Positions 1-13,072 of a stretch of DNA of 64,000 nt are shown piece after piece (the first letter of the stretch is position 1; every line of letters starts with the position of its first letter). The DNA is from Trogon surrucura (taxonomy: Eukaryota > Chordata > Aves > Trogoniformes > Trogonidae), in assembly GCA_020746105.1 (NCBI GenBank), contig CM036617.1, forward strand, positions 34,935,898 through 34,999,897, written 5' to 3'. Made by a program: the position numbers and the translations under genes. The notes under the pieces are model-generated. The model was not told where the DNA came from, did not search any database, and saw only the letters and a program-made list of their open reading frames with translations.

Positions 1-2457
1 GTAGTGGGAAAGAAAACAAAGGAAAGAAAGACCAAAGAAAATCAGGTGAACCAAGAGCTCAAAAGATGAGACTGTGCAATAGCTTGGCATGAAATTATGG
101 CAGAAAGTTATTAGCAGGATCCCCTCTTTTCAAATAGGGACTAGTGGAGCAGGAAAGGATTTGGTTTCTAATTACCCAGACATGCTAAGGGTATTTTACA
201 GGGTTTTGTAAGCTCAGTTGGCCTGAACTCCTCTTCTCCCAGGAGACCTTTTTAGCTCATCCTCGGCTTTGAATTGTCTTGGAGTGGTGGCAGGGCTGAC
301 TTTTCATCAGTGTAGAGGGCCAGCCTCTTACTGCACTGTATTTTATTCCCACTTAGAAGATAAGAGATATACACTGTGCAAAACCACTTGGACAAATGTG
401 CATTTCACCCTGCAAATTCAAGGGACATGAGGGTAAACTCTCTATTAAACTGCATTTAATGCCCACAAGAGATAGCGATGTGTGGTGAAGACTGCATTAT
501 GCCAATTACTAAACCCGAAATTTCTAATATCTCCTTGTGATATTGCACGTAGGGGAGTCTAATTGCTTATTGAAGTGTGCATGTTTTGGGCAGAACTTGC
601 ATGTTCGCAACTGCCAGAGCATCACTTTCACTTAAGGAACAACTATACTGAGATTTAGAGAAAGCCCTGTATCAAGCTGTGCTACATTTAGCTACACATC
701 ATGTACAGTAAGTGCTGTGGAATTTAAAGCTAGAATCTAAGACCATTCTGGGTGGTTTGTTGAAGTCAAAATTCTGCTCTTGCAAGCCTTGTTTTATTTA
801 AAATCAGAACAGCTTTGACAGTTAGTATGATAAAAATATTCTGCACTGGTGTGAGTTTGGGGAATGAGGTTTGGACAGAAGAAGAGGGAAAGGAATTGGT
901 TGGTTTGGGAGATACATTCTTTTTGTACCTCCAGTACCAGTAGTAGCCAGATCTGATATAGGACTGATGTCCACTTTGTCCACTTCACAAATGCATTTCA
1001 AATTTCAGCATTTGAGGCTTTTATCATCTTTTTTTTCCCACAAAAGGGTTTAAGTTGTCCCTTGAGTATTCACTCTGATTACCCTGGTAAGATCTGCCTA
1101 AATTTTCCCTCAAAAAGAAACTAGAAACAGCAGCAAATTCCTTCTCGTTCTGTTCTGTAGTCAGCCTCCTCTGGAAGCAACTACAGAGATGCTCAGAAAA
1201 AAAATAAATCTTCCTGCATTTATTTGCCTTAGGTGCCTGCAGGACATGATGTGGAGGAAACCACTCCTTCTTCCAAACTCCCTGAGAGCACAGTCAGTGT
1301 GACTGCTTGGACTGCGATGGGTGACTATTTACTGAGTATAAACTGAATGTTTCGAAAAACAAGTCAGTCAACTGAAAACTCAGCCGAATCAGGAAATTAT
1401 GCTTACAAAGTGCAGATCCTCTGACTACATAAATTCATTACATTGAATACATGGAAATCCTAATTTGTAAACAAAATCAAATGCATACGCTCAGGAGTAC
1501 CTTTGATTAAGTGTTTTGCTTCACATTGAGAAATAAACATTGTACCTGTTCAGACTTAATGGGCTGACTCTAGTGTCGTACTCCCTTTTAACAGGGATAT
1601 TTGGGGGGTAACAAGAGAAGAAAAATGTGTGTTCCTTTAAGCCTAGCAGGGCTGGGAGCCCACCACAGCCATATTATAACCATTTGCTCAGAGTTCTGGC
1701 TGATAAGTACTTCTTGGCAATTTATGCACTTTTATATACATAACACTGAAGTTCAAGAAAAAAAAAAATCATCCGCTTGGACTGCTCGTATCTTAGCCAT
1801 GTCACAGTTAATTCTGTAGTGAACCAAATAGCTTATGGTGGATTAAAATACATCTCCCATAAAAAAAAAAAATCCCGCTGTATTCAAAGTTATCAAGTGA
1901 CAGAAAAGATTTTTTTTTTTTGCTTGATAGTTTGTTAGAAAAGATTTGCATTGTCCTTACTTCCTAGCTTGACTTTTTTCTGGCTTCTTCTAGCCAGTTT
2001 TGCTTTTCTCTGCAAGACTAAATAATCCTTTAGTGCCGCATATTTTCTCCCTGTGAAGATATTTATATATTGTTGTCCATTTACTTCTCAGTATTCTTTC
2101 TCATAAACTAAACAGCTTGAGTTTTTAAGTGTTTTGCTATAAAGCATTTATTTTCTCTTCCTCAAACCATTGCATCCTTTTTTTTATTAATATCCTTTCC
2201 AGTTTTACCACACCTGTTTTAAAATGTGCAGAGAAAAGATGTTACGTGAATTGGTCTGATCGATGTTGTATACAAACATGAAATCACATCTCTGCTCCAA
2301 TTCAGCTCTTTGCCTCCTTATTCCTATCAGACTATTAGCTAATCATAAATGTCAAAGTGTAGTCCAGGTAAATCACTGTAAGTTAATTTTCTTCATTCTT
2401 CTCATGTAAGAGATTGCTCTGCATAGATGTGTTTCCATTGCTAAAGCCCGGCTTTTC
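1..2457. other. Unassigned AT-rich flank
   Basis: No exon, repeat family or RNA gene recognised. It contains short A and T homopolymers near 1.86 and 1.91 kb. Open frames are all short and without domains. Confidence 0.6.
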
Positions 2458-2462
2458 CATCC
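2458..2462. repeat. Target-site duplication of the solo LTR, left copy (CATCC)
   Basis: CATCC immediately precedes the LTR terminus and is repeated at 3287-3291 immediately after the other terminus. Confidence 0.8.
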
Positions 2463-3286
2463 TGTCACGGGTTAGGGCTGGGCCAGCCACTAACACGGAC
2501 AGACGCTCTCTAACCCCCTCTTCCCCCTCAAACAGGAAGAGAAAAGGGAATGAGGCAGAGAGACTTACGGGTTAGAGAAGAAAAACTAGAACAACTTTAA
2601 TGAAAATAATGGAAATAATGGTAAAAAGATAAAAGTAAAAAACTATATACGACTATAGATAGTAGCCCGATATCAAACCAAACTCCCTTCCCCAATAGAA
2701 ATCCCCACTGGTGCTGCAGAGCAGGAGGCACTGGGGAAACCCCAGGCTCAGCGGCGGCAGGAGCTGGATACAGGGAGCTGGATTCTGGAACTCAGGATCC
2801 GGATCAGAATCAGGAGGTCAGATGGAGTCCTCTCTGGACACCGGCTATTGCAGAAAAGGCGTAAAGGGCAAAAACGGCAGTGAAAAGGGACGAACAAAAA
2901 AGGGACGGAACTCTTGTGATCACTCAATTTACACTAAATATGACGTATATGGGATGGAATACTCTCGTTGGTCACCTGTCCTATTACCCCCCGGAGGTGC
3001 CACCTTTTACTTCCTTGTGCCCCCCTCTTACTACCCAGCACCCCCAGCGTGGCACACAAGAGCCAGCAGTGGCCTTGGTCACTATAGGAATAAGTATAAG
3101 CAAGAGCCTTTCTGCACACCAGTCCTAGGCAGTAACTGTAAACATCAGGTGTTATCACTGTCAGTAGCACACACTGTCTGCAAAAAACACACTACTGACT
3201 TCAGAACGTGCAGCCCTTTAGAAGACACTAAATTGAAAAGTAAAAATCACTAAACAGGACTGGGTTTTTTAACTAAACCCAGGACA
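2463..3286 (-). mobile_element. Solo LTR of an avian endogenous retrovirus, ERVL-like
   Basis: An 824-base element reads TGTCCTGGG...CCCGTGACA on the minus strand, so it has TG/CA ends. It is flanked by a perfect 5-base duplication, CATCC (2458-2462 and 3287-3291). On the minus strand an ATTAAA at 2596-2601 is followed by GTTGTTCTAG and a pyrimidine-rich end, the usual 3' layout of avian LTRs of this kind. A 5-base target duplication is typical of ERVL (class III) elements, while ERVK gives 6 and ERV1 gives 4. There is no internal retroviral sequence on either side, so this is a solo LTR left by LTR-LTR recombination. Open frames inside it are chance. Confidence 0.85.
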
Positions 3287-3291
3287 CATCC
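3287..3291. repeat. Target-site duplication of the solo LTR, right copy (CATCC)
   Basis: CATCC directly follows the LTR end and is identical to 2458-2462. It fixes both boundaries of the element. Confidence 0.8.
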
Positions 3292-6200
3292 CCAGTGACG
3301 GTTTTGTTTGTGCAAGGGCAAAGGTCTCACTCCCTGAGTGTTTTGTGGCTTAGGTCCCATGCACGGCTTTCAGGGTTTGTTCTACGGGAAAGTCTATGGA
3401 TAATTCTATGATGTTTGTAGCCTTGTGTGATTAAAATGGTGTAATCAGATGGGCTGTCAGGATGTTAGCTGATCGCATCAAGCATTCAGAGGGCAATCGC
3501 ACAGGCTTTGTCTAGACTGGGGTTTAAATGCGTGTCATTAGCACATATTAGCTGATACATTTTAGAAGTCTGATGCAGACAAGGCATAATGTCTTTAATG
3601 TGAAAATCTGGCTGAGTTAGGCCCTTGGGCATTGGCGCTGACACTGGTTTATCTATTTTAGAGTTTTAGAATAAGTTAGGCAAGGGCTTGTCTGCAAAGA
3701 CAAGTTAATTTGAAAGAAGATAGGCTATGAATTTAAAGGGCTACTCCAGGACTCTCAGACCAGAAAGAGATTCATTCTACTATTATACACTTCGCTAGGT
3801 AAGTTTTCATTTTATTATTTTTTTTTAATCTTCCCTAAAAAACAGTTCCCATATGAGAGGTGTTATATTTAAAAATTAACCCTCTGGTGCATTTCTGTTT
3901 CCATCAGTGCTCCTTGCTGAATACAGCTGATTAGCCTGTTTGTGTCTGGGGAGGATGTTGGAAAATTTGTACACTCTGCAGATCTGGTTGCTGACGCTAA
4001 AAGCCGACTTGCATTTCACAGGGGGGAGACGTGGTATGCTTGTGTGAGAGGAATGGGAGTGGAGCAACAGAAGACCATAAAATGGGATTTAAAATAGAGA
4101 CTGGAAGGATTTTGTTAGAACCTGGCATTCGATCAAAAAAAACCACACAAATCCCCGGACATCCCAGAAGCCTGTTATAAACTGAGGGGGGACAGGGAAG
4201 AGAAAGAGATAAAAATTCATTGTAAAAATCATAGTAAAGTGTGGTGGTATTGAATGCATGAGGGTTTGCGAGTTTCCTTAGCTGGTTCTGCCCATGGAGT
4301 CAGGTCAGGCAGTTGTTGTGTCTGAGACTCTAAAGAAGAACTTTCCAAAATCACTCTGCAATTTGCTCTATCCCCCAAATAAGCTATGCAAATAATACCA
4401 ACTTCCAATAGCAGAGGAGCAACCCCTGCAAGAATAATCTGCATCTCTAGCTTTACGGTTTACTATTTATAAAGAATGGTGATGTTAGCAAAAAAAAACA
4501 AACCCAAATTCCTCATTCTTGAAGTCTTGCAAGGCCATATATTACTCATGAAAAGCAAATATTTACCAGGCAGACAAAACTCATTTCAGGACATCATATC
4601 TACTCCTCCACTCTGACTGGTTGTCACCTTGGTGTAACTTGTCATTTGGTTGGATGGAGGCAAAAAAGATAAAGTCTCATCAGAATTAAGGTTAATCTCA
4701 TCTAGGTGGAATTAGGTGGAATTAGTCTCATGAGGGTGGAATCTATCTAACCATCATGCCACCAGTCCAAGGCTGATTTGTCTAATAAAGAATTGCAAGG
4801 TAGGAACTGCTTTTCAGGATGATTCTAGAAGCCTGTTTTGTGCAATAAAACATATCAAGAGAGAAGGAAGCCAGATGGAAAACAGCAGAAGTTTTTGGTA
4901 ACACGTTTCCTTCCCTGAGATGTTTTTGATTGACAGTTCTGGAAACAGGTGTTTTATTTGTCCACAGGGTAGGACAGGGAAGGCATCTAATATTGTCCCA
5001 GCAGAGGTGTACAGATACCACCTGTCATTTCATTTGCATCCCTATGAGGTCCTTGCCTCATCTGTGCAAACTGCAGAGGAAAAAGACATCTGCAGAATAC
5101 ATATTTGACGCTGATTTTAGGCCACAGAACTTCTGCTAGTTAAAAGCTTAGTTTCAGGGCTGGATTAGAATCTCTGATCTATAACATGCATATCCTACTG
5201 TCCTAGTAGGAAGTTATCCAATGACTGAGGAGGAGACGACAGCCTTTCTTAAGTACAAATGAAGAAGCATGCCCTGGTGATCCCATCCTTCCCCCTCAAC
5301 CACCACAGTGAGCAAGAAGATTTGGATGCATGTAGCTGGCAAAGAGATTCATCCTATTAGAAAGGCAGAAAAGAAGCTCATGTTATGTTCACACAGAATG
5401 CTTTGAGATGATTTTTAAGTCTAAAGAAAACTGTCTGTAGTTTATACCCATGAGATGCTCTTAAAACAAAGGTTAGCATAGGGAAATGGAACAGCAATGA
5501 AGAAAAGTATTATCTTTTATGAACACTTCACTGCTCTTCCTCTTTGAAGAGATTTCAATGTGGAGACTGAAATCCCTATTGTTTCACAGGTTTACGGTCA
5601 ATAGGAGGAATAACATGGGATTTACAGCTTTTCTTTGATTTTTGTGGGCCATGCAGTCCAAATGTCTGAAGGAAAATGTGGAGGTACACATCTGGGTGAA
5701 ATGGAACTAGGCAGTCATTTATGGAACACAGAACTGTTGCTCTTCTGCAGTACAGGCCTTTTTATTTAAGGGCATAAATATAAAACACGGGCAGATGGTC
5801 AGAAGTTCAGTGATGTATATTGGTCATGCAACCAGCAAGAAAACTGTATGTGTTCAGGATTCAGGCTTCAATTTTTTGTCTTTCAAAAATGATGAGATTT
5901 CTGTCATACATAGCCTTGAGAAAGGCAATGGAGGGCAAACTGGATGGATCCAGGAAAAAGGCCCTAACCAAAGGCTAATTAGCGATGTGACACAACACTG
6001 TGCAGAGATATCTACACTAGTGGTGAGCAAGCTAGTTTGGCCACAGGAGACATCGTAGCTGTGTTTGTGCAGCCTCTGTCCAGCTCAACACGCTCTACTT
6101 ACTGCTCCCAGATGTGGTACTATCTAAGCTCTCTTCTTCTGGACTTCTTTCTATATGGTTTCTTCTTCTGAAAAGTTCATTTTGAAGAAGTTCAAACCTT

Positions 6201-9001
6201 GTTTTGGGCAGCTAATAAGATGTGTTGTCAGTAGAAAACTATGAATTATTTGCAGCTAGAGAGGGAGGGCATCCTAACTGAAAAAAAGAACCTGGACACT
6301 TCACTCTCTTCCTACATTTGCTAAAGGCCATGAAGTGACTTTATTTACTAAAGAAGATGGAGCAGCAAAAGCTTTCCAAAAATAACCGGAATAAGGTTTC
6401 AGCTCCCAGACCCTTTTGGCTGTCCCAAGTTCCCCAGTCCTGACTTGCAAAGTTCAGAGGAAAGTAAAAGCTGTTCCAGAGTTTAAGTCATGTGGGTAAT
6501 TCAAAGCTTTGGGAAGGTTACAAAAAGGTCCCTTGCGGGCAATCCCAAGATCAATGCTACTGTTCTTCTGTGTAACTAATCTAAAGTAAGGTTTTCATTA
6601 ACTCACTTTATTTGATGCATTGTGAAACAAACTGAATGAGAATGTTTAGACTGGCAAAAAAAGCAATACAAAATCCCACAAGAGCCCAGCTAAACAGTAC
6701 ACATCAAGAGCTGAGTAACAAAGAAAATAACTCCTAATACACAAAGTCTTAGTTTTGCAGCTAGGCAGGAGATGGACAAATTCAAAGCTATCCATGAATA
6801 CCAAGGCTCTTCTTCCAGCAGAGATGTTGGGAAGTTACTGCTTTGTGCCATGTCATGGGTGTATAACTCACTACTATGATGTCCTTGTTAATCAGATGTA
6901 TTAGATGACAATACAGAGACGTGGGCTAAGCCACAGTCTCTTTGCTTTCTGAATTACTGACTGTTTGAGAGTTGTCATCAAATAAATACACAAGCAAGGG
7001 AATCTGTAACCAGACCAATAGTAAAGCTACTCTGCATTGTTCCAAAACTCATCCAAACAGTGTATACTTCCCATCAAGAATTTGCTTTTAAAAGCTATCA
7101 GTACCAGGATTTTCACTGAAATGTGGACATAGAGCTAAAGATGTGAGAGGCTTTAGCCTCTCAACTAACTTCACAGAATATCCTATGACTGGAAGAACTC
7201 ACTACTTCATGCTACAGTCCAGAGAGCAGAGCCTAATTTTTCCTTCTCCAAGTGAGCACTTTATCTGCTGAACTGTTGGATAAGCAAGATGTCATGTTGT
7301 CCCTGTTTCCACCACTTCAGGCAAGGTTTTATACATCCAGCATTTTCTGAGGACACCTGACAGACTGATCCCCTAGTTGCAGCTGGAGGTACACACCTCA
7401 TTGTTCACCACTCTTAAGGCCACTGCTGGGTTTTCAGATGCCTTTGTAGCCTGCCTTCATGTAGCCATGACTGAAAACCATGGTCCTCTAAGGTCAAAGT
7501 CTGAGAGTCACTCACATTCTGCCTATCATAATGAAACACAAGAAATCCAGGCCTTGAAGTTTAGCATGTGGGTCAGTAGGACAATCTTCCCGGGTTTCTA
7601 AGAAGGCTTTTTTCATGTCTTCTTAATCCAGCCTTTATCCCCTCTCATCTTGTCTACAGATTGGTTTGGCTTTGTGTGTCTGTGTGAGGTCTCAAGACCC
7701 TTCAAGTGGACTATAGCTTTTTATCTCCTCAGCACATCACACCTTTTAATTTGTCCATTGTATAATTTCTGTTTGTTTTACTGGAAGTCATGTGGGTAGA
7801 GGGGATTTGCAAAGGAAAAACATCTACTGAGCCACATAATAAAATACATATAACAACAATCTCATACATAGAGCAAATCTACATGTAAATGGCATCCTGT
7901 CCAATTTACAAAGAAGTAAGGAATGGGCAATTGCAACTGACAACCCACAGAGATTTATATAAATGCATAATATGAATTAGTCTTGAAAGATGAAAGGCTA
8001 CCTACTTTGAGACATTTTGTCCTGATAGACCAAAAACTACTAGTCACTTAAATTTTCATTAAAATATGAGAAACAAGAAACCCGAACTATAGTGCCTGAC
8101 TGAGAACATGGATTACCAGTACCTAGCTTCAGGCACTGCCAATACAGCACCTAAATTCAACACAGTCACAGCAAGTGTGACTCAAGGCTTCTGTCATACA
8201 GCTGGGGAAGCAGCTACAAATCCTCTGTCTGGCATTTGGTAGGGAGGGGCAGAATCCGGTCTTCCCTCAGCAGGTCCCATGTAAGCAGGGCTGGACATTG
8301 CCTTCACAGTCCAGTCATGCTGGAACAGAAAAGCCAGCTTCTTCCACCTTTCACTCAGGATGCTCTGTTTTTCAGGCATCATGACAGGGTGCAGGAAACT
8401 TCAGTTAGCTGAGGCAGAACAAGCATGGGGAAAGTGCACTTGGTCTTCCCCATAGGTAGCTTCTAGAAAATCAAGAGTTACAATATCCAGCCAGTTATGA
8501 CTTTTTTCAAAACACAGAGAGCTGGAACATATCTGGCAGTGGCTTTATCTCACCTCAGTTTAGATTCTCAAGCAGACAGATCTAGTGCTCAGTCCAGTCC
8601 AGGATCCTGCATTGCCACCTCATTAAGGGGTTGCTGAATTTATGAACCCTTGTTCGGCTGTGGCTCACTGGAAATGCTAGACTGAAACTTGTCAGCCTCC
8701 CTAGAGCCTTCTGATTTTAGTGAAACAAGGGAACAGCTGGTAAATGCTGCCTCTTGAAGGAGGTTTTTCTGTGGGACAGCAATTGCTGTTGCCCAGGGTG
8801 CTCCTAAATCTGCAGAGAGCATGCTGCTGCCTCCCGAAAGCAAGGCTGCTCCAGGAAGGTATTGGTCAGCAGAGAATGCTGCTGCTGTGATTTATTCACA
8901 GCACTTCCCAAAGAGACAAGTCACACAAAGGTTGTGGTGCTGTAGACACCCTTGCTTAAAATTTATGGAATGATCAGAATCAGAGGAAAATGAAGTTGAT
9001 A
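3292..9001. other. Unassigned flank
   Basis: Unique-looking sequence between the solo LTR and the hexanucleotide array. I see no CR1 tail, coding exon or RNA gene. A local duplication of GGTGGAATTAG occurs near 4.70-4.74 kb. Confidence 0.6.
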
Positions 9002-9058
9002 GGATATGGATATGGATATGGATATGGATATGGATATGGATATGGATATGGATATGGA
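9002..9058. repeat. (GGATAT)n hexanucleotide array, 9.5 copies
   Basis: Nine and a half uninterrupted copies of GGATAT. Because the unit is two codons long, it gives runs of alternating Tyr-Gly on the plus strand and His-Ile on the minus strand. That explains the open frames crossing it, and neither looks like a gene. Confidence 0.97.
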
Positions 9059-10817
9059 CATGAGAGGAGTTCCCTGACTGAACTTTATTCTTCTTCCTTA
9101 CCCCAGCTTTACATACAAAATGCAACGTATGTAATAGAAGTAGAAATGAGCAAAACCTGTAGTGCATACCAAATTTGCAATCCAATAATTTGTATTTGAA
9201 TGTTTTATCAAAAACTGACTATGCCTACAAACACTTCACAGACTAATTTTCAGATTCATGAGTTTTTGCTTGGTTTGTCTACATGTTCTCTGAGCTCTGT
9301 GCCAAAAAGATATTTCCTTTCTTGCGCTGAAACGTAACACTGACACGTGTCAAACTACTTCTTTTGTATGGGCTTAACCATACTTCCTCTTTCTGCTTTT
9401 TGTAGATTCATACATATTAGACACACATCTTTGGGTTTTAATTATAAAATTAATGTAGACAGCAACCAGAAATAAGCTGACAAATCTAATTTCCCAAGTA
9501 ACTCAATATCATTTCAGGATCTCTGAGAAGGAAAAGAAAAAATTATGTCCAAGGGGTTACAAGAATGTTTCTAAGGGGACAAATTATAAAACAAACAAAC
9601 AAAAAAGCCAATCAGATTAATAGAGGAACATTTCCCTCGTGTCAAGTTCGATATTTATCATCAGACAGGAGAATGTGATGGTATTTTGAACACGAAATGG
9701 CTTTTCATACTACTTCCAATCCCAGACACTTAGGGGAAAAAATTATATAGACATACATCATAAATGCATCTTAAAAAAATCATTTCTAAAAATAGTTGTT
9801 TAATGACCCTGTACAGTGCTGTGCTAGCTCCATTCATGTTAACTTCCTGCCATTCCCTAGATTTAACCTAAAACCTTTATCAAAGTGATTGCCCTGTCCC
9901 AGGTATTGACAGAAAAATAGGATTGTTGTAAAGTAAGCAGAGAAAGCTGTCAAGTGAGCAGTCACTGCCACACTGAGAGCTGCACTGATGTGGAAGGAGC
10001 ATAGGCAGCTTTCATGGTCCATGACAAAATGTCACAGATACAGAAAGATGATGCTGGACGTGCAAAAAATAAACTTACACATGAAAACACCATGCAGTTT
10101 GTTATTTTTCTGCTGGGAGGAGGTCAGGAAATACAAGGAAACCCTGAGAGTACAATGTAGTTTGCTAAACAGGAATCTGAATCCAAACTGAGGCTATTTT
10201 TTAAACCCAGTTTTTGCAGTTTTCTGTTCCTTTGCCCTCCCAGGTAAGAGTGTACCACTAGGATCCATGCACACGTCCCCCCCCCTCTAATTCTCAAGCT
10301 GTGATGGTGATGTGTCAGGCCCAGGAGTAATCCTGAGTCTGACATCTGCTTTGACTGCACCGTGCTGCAACGGGTTTGTGGTGGTGCTGAAGCCATGCAA
10401 GCACTGCTCTTTGCTCGTTCCTTTGTTCTCTACGTTGGAAACTGGAAAAAAGTAAATCTTGTAAAAACTTGCGAGGCCAAAACGTAGCTTTGTCTATGGA
10501 CAACATTGTTTTCAAAATGGGAGAATGAGTTGTAAAAGCAGACCTAATGAGTTAGACCAAGTCTTAACCATCCCAGGACCAAGTAGTGGCTTCCAGAGTT
10601 GATGCCCATGTGTTTATTACCCCTTAATGATTTTTTCTTCCATTAATTTATTCCATTTATTTTGGGAACTAATGTAAAGTTTTGGCATCTGCTGTGCCAT
10701 ACTGCAAGGAGTTACACAACCAGACTGTTCACTGTGAATAAGGTTGGTTTTGAACCAAGCGGTTTAATCTGATATTCCTTAGTTGTATTGAAAGAGGAAG
10801 ACTTCAAAATTGGTTAT
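9059..10817. other. Unassigned flank
   Basis: Nothing recognised. There is a run of nine C bases near 10.28 kb. Confidence 0.55.
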
Positions 10818-11350
10818 CTAGCCAAATCTGATATAATGATTGGTCATTGAACTGCTGTCAAAGTTATGCTCCAATTCAATCTTGCAGGTTGATAGAGTGC
10901 ATCTCTTCTCAGCAAAATCAGAGGCTGGAAGCACAGCCTTCTTGCCCTTGGTAGGGTGATGATCACTCACAGCAGCAATACTGTTCCATCTGTTGAAGAC
11001 AGACTTGCTGCTGATGTGCTGCTGGATGGGGTGGGTGGTGAGCATACCTTCATTAGGCAGTCTGAGGATTAACAGATTAATAGACATGGTCTGGAGGTGA
11101 ATCTTACCACTCATGTATCAGCTGCAGAGGGGCTTCGGTCACTTTCAGCCACTTTTGTGCCACTCAGTTATCATGGCCCAGAGGTTGTTATGCTTTTCCT
11201 GCCAGCACATATGCACCAACAATGATGCATCCCTGTGCTGATAAGGAGGTCTTCCACCCAACATCAGCTGTGTCGTCCTGGTCAGTGAATGTGTCTTTAA
11301 TGGCAGGTCTGGATGTAACTAGACATGGTAGATCAATGTAAAAAATTGTT
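10818..11350 (-). pseudogene. Possible degraded coding or retrocopy remnant, unidentified
   Basis: The minus strand at 10818-11114 carries a 98-codon open frame with ordinary, non-repetitive composition (for example NRWNSIAAVSDHHPTKGKKA). The sequence upstream on the same strand to about 11350 has short coding-like stretches broken by stops. Base composition here is richer in GC than the neighbours. I do not recognise a family and see no poly(A) tail, splice pattern or flanking repeats that would settle it. It could be an old processed pseudogene, part of an unrecognised repeat, or chance. Confidence 0.22.
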
Positions 11351-12616
11351 ACAAAGCTGGTTACACTAACTCCAGTGTCAAGTTACTGCCTCCTAAGCAG
11401 GCTGATCACAATCTATTGCCAATACACTTGTCTGACCTAGTCCCAACATGCAAGGTAGACTGTTTCCTTTCTCAAAGTACCAATACACAATCAATTGCAA
11501 AACAAACAGCTCTATAAGGATTCAATACACCCACATATGAAGGTCAGATCTTAGTCTCCAGGGAAGTTGGTATCCTTCTCCACTGCCCTCAAAAGAGAAG
11601 CTAATATCTCAGTCCAGTGAGGAAAATTGAAAGAATGGACTGAGACAACTGTGGAGGAAACTCATGAAGCTCTTTCCAGGGCCACATAGCAAGATAGAAA
11701 TCTCTTCATGACATGGTGCTATGTGACATCTGCAGCTTTTCTAAAGAACTGAAATGGAGCTAGTTTACGGACTCCCCAGCAGCTCAGCTCAGCAATGTGC
11801 ACCTAGCAGCTTGTCTTCCACAAACCAAAATGTAAAATAACCACAGAGTTGCTCAGCAGCCTTGAGACAAAGACTGAAGGTTGGCAAGTCTGCACCTTTC
11901 CTCCTCTGCAGAAAGAGATCTCAGGACCTGAACTTTAGTGTCCAACTGTCCCCTTGAGCAGGATCAGCCAGGTCACAGGCAGTGCATGGCACATCATCCA
12001 GCTTCTCTCACACTGTAGTGTCTTTCAGGTGGTCTCCAAATACATGTATGTCTACAAGGAGTGAGTCACAGCAACACAACAAAAGCTTTTCCTTACCTAG
12101 CTCAAGGACATGTACGTTCTGCAAAGGATGAGGCCCTAGTTAACCCTCCCAAAGATAAAGGTTGGTGTGTGAGCAGAATGCCCATGTTACCATTACAGGC
12201 AGTGGAAAAAAATGAGTCACTAACCTACGCTGAGAGAGTCTGCAGAGCTAGTCAGCTACACAGATGTAGATGCCAGCTTTAAGGAGAAGTACACACTCCT
12301 GCATTCATCCAGCTGAATAGCTCCCCCAGACCCCTCTCACAAGGAGTATGACAGCAGCTTAGTCATCCTCATTGCAAACACCTACAAGTTAATTTGTGTG
12401 GGATTTAGCTTAAGCTAATGTGGACCACATCTGCCTGCTAGAACCAAGGTGGAATTTGATAGGTGGAATTTCCACTTAATTCTCCAGTCTATAAAAATAC
12501 TAAATCCATTCACGGCCAAAAAATGCTTTGAGGTTCTCATAGCTTTTGGCCTATGAGTCTTGATAAGTTTTCAATCACTTCTGTATCTTATACAACATAA
12601 TGCTGTGTTGTGAATG
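11351..12616. other. Unassigned flank
   Basis: Nothing recognised between the possible pseudogene remnant and the CR1 at 12.6 kb. Confidence 0.55.
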
Positions 12617-13072
12617 AATCAGAATCATAGAATGGCCTAGGTTGGAAGGGACCTTAGAGATCATCTCATCCAACCTCCCTGTCATGGGCAGGGACGCCTC
12701 TCAACTAGATCAGGCTACTCAAGGCTCTGTGCAACCTGGCCTTGAACACCTCAAGGGAGCGGGCAGCCACAACGTCTCTGGGCAATTTATTCCAAAGTCT
12801 TGCCACCCTCGTACTGAAGAATTTCTTCCTAAGATCTAATCTAAATCTATTCTCCTTCAACTTAAACCCATTTCCCCTTGTCCTATCAGTGGACGCTCTT
12901 GTAAAAAGTCCCTCCCCAGCCTTCCTGTAGGATCCCTTCGGGTATTGGAAGGCAGCTATTAGGTCCCCCCAAAATCTTCTCTTTTCAAGACTGAACAATC
13001 CCAGCTCCCACAGCCTGTCCTCATAGCAGAGGTGCTCCAGCCCCTGGATCATCTTCGCGGTCCTCCTCTGAA
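12617..13072 (-). mobile_element. CR1 LINE, 3' fragment
   Basis: Minus-strand copy whose 3' tail (GATTCTATG-type repeats) is at the left end. It is truncated near 13072, as is usual for CR1. It still encodes the C-terminal end of CR1 ORF2 ([20 protein letters not shown], then KFFSTRVARLWNKLP). The same text recurs in the copy at 52.13-52.57 kb, so the two belong to one subfamily. An open frame runs on to 13292, but the part beyond 13072 is not CR1. Confidence 0.93.

Noticed and set aside
2711..3253. 180-codon plus-strand open frame
   Set aside because: It lies wholly inside the solo LTR, on the strand opposite to the LTR, with no recognisable domain. Chance open frame.
8892..9199. Open frames with His-Ile or Tyr-Gly repeats
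   Set aside because: Direct translation of the GGATAT array on the two strands. No flanking domain or splice evidence.
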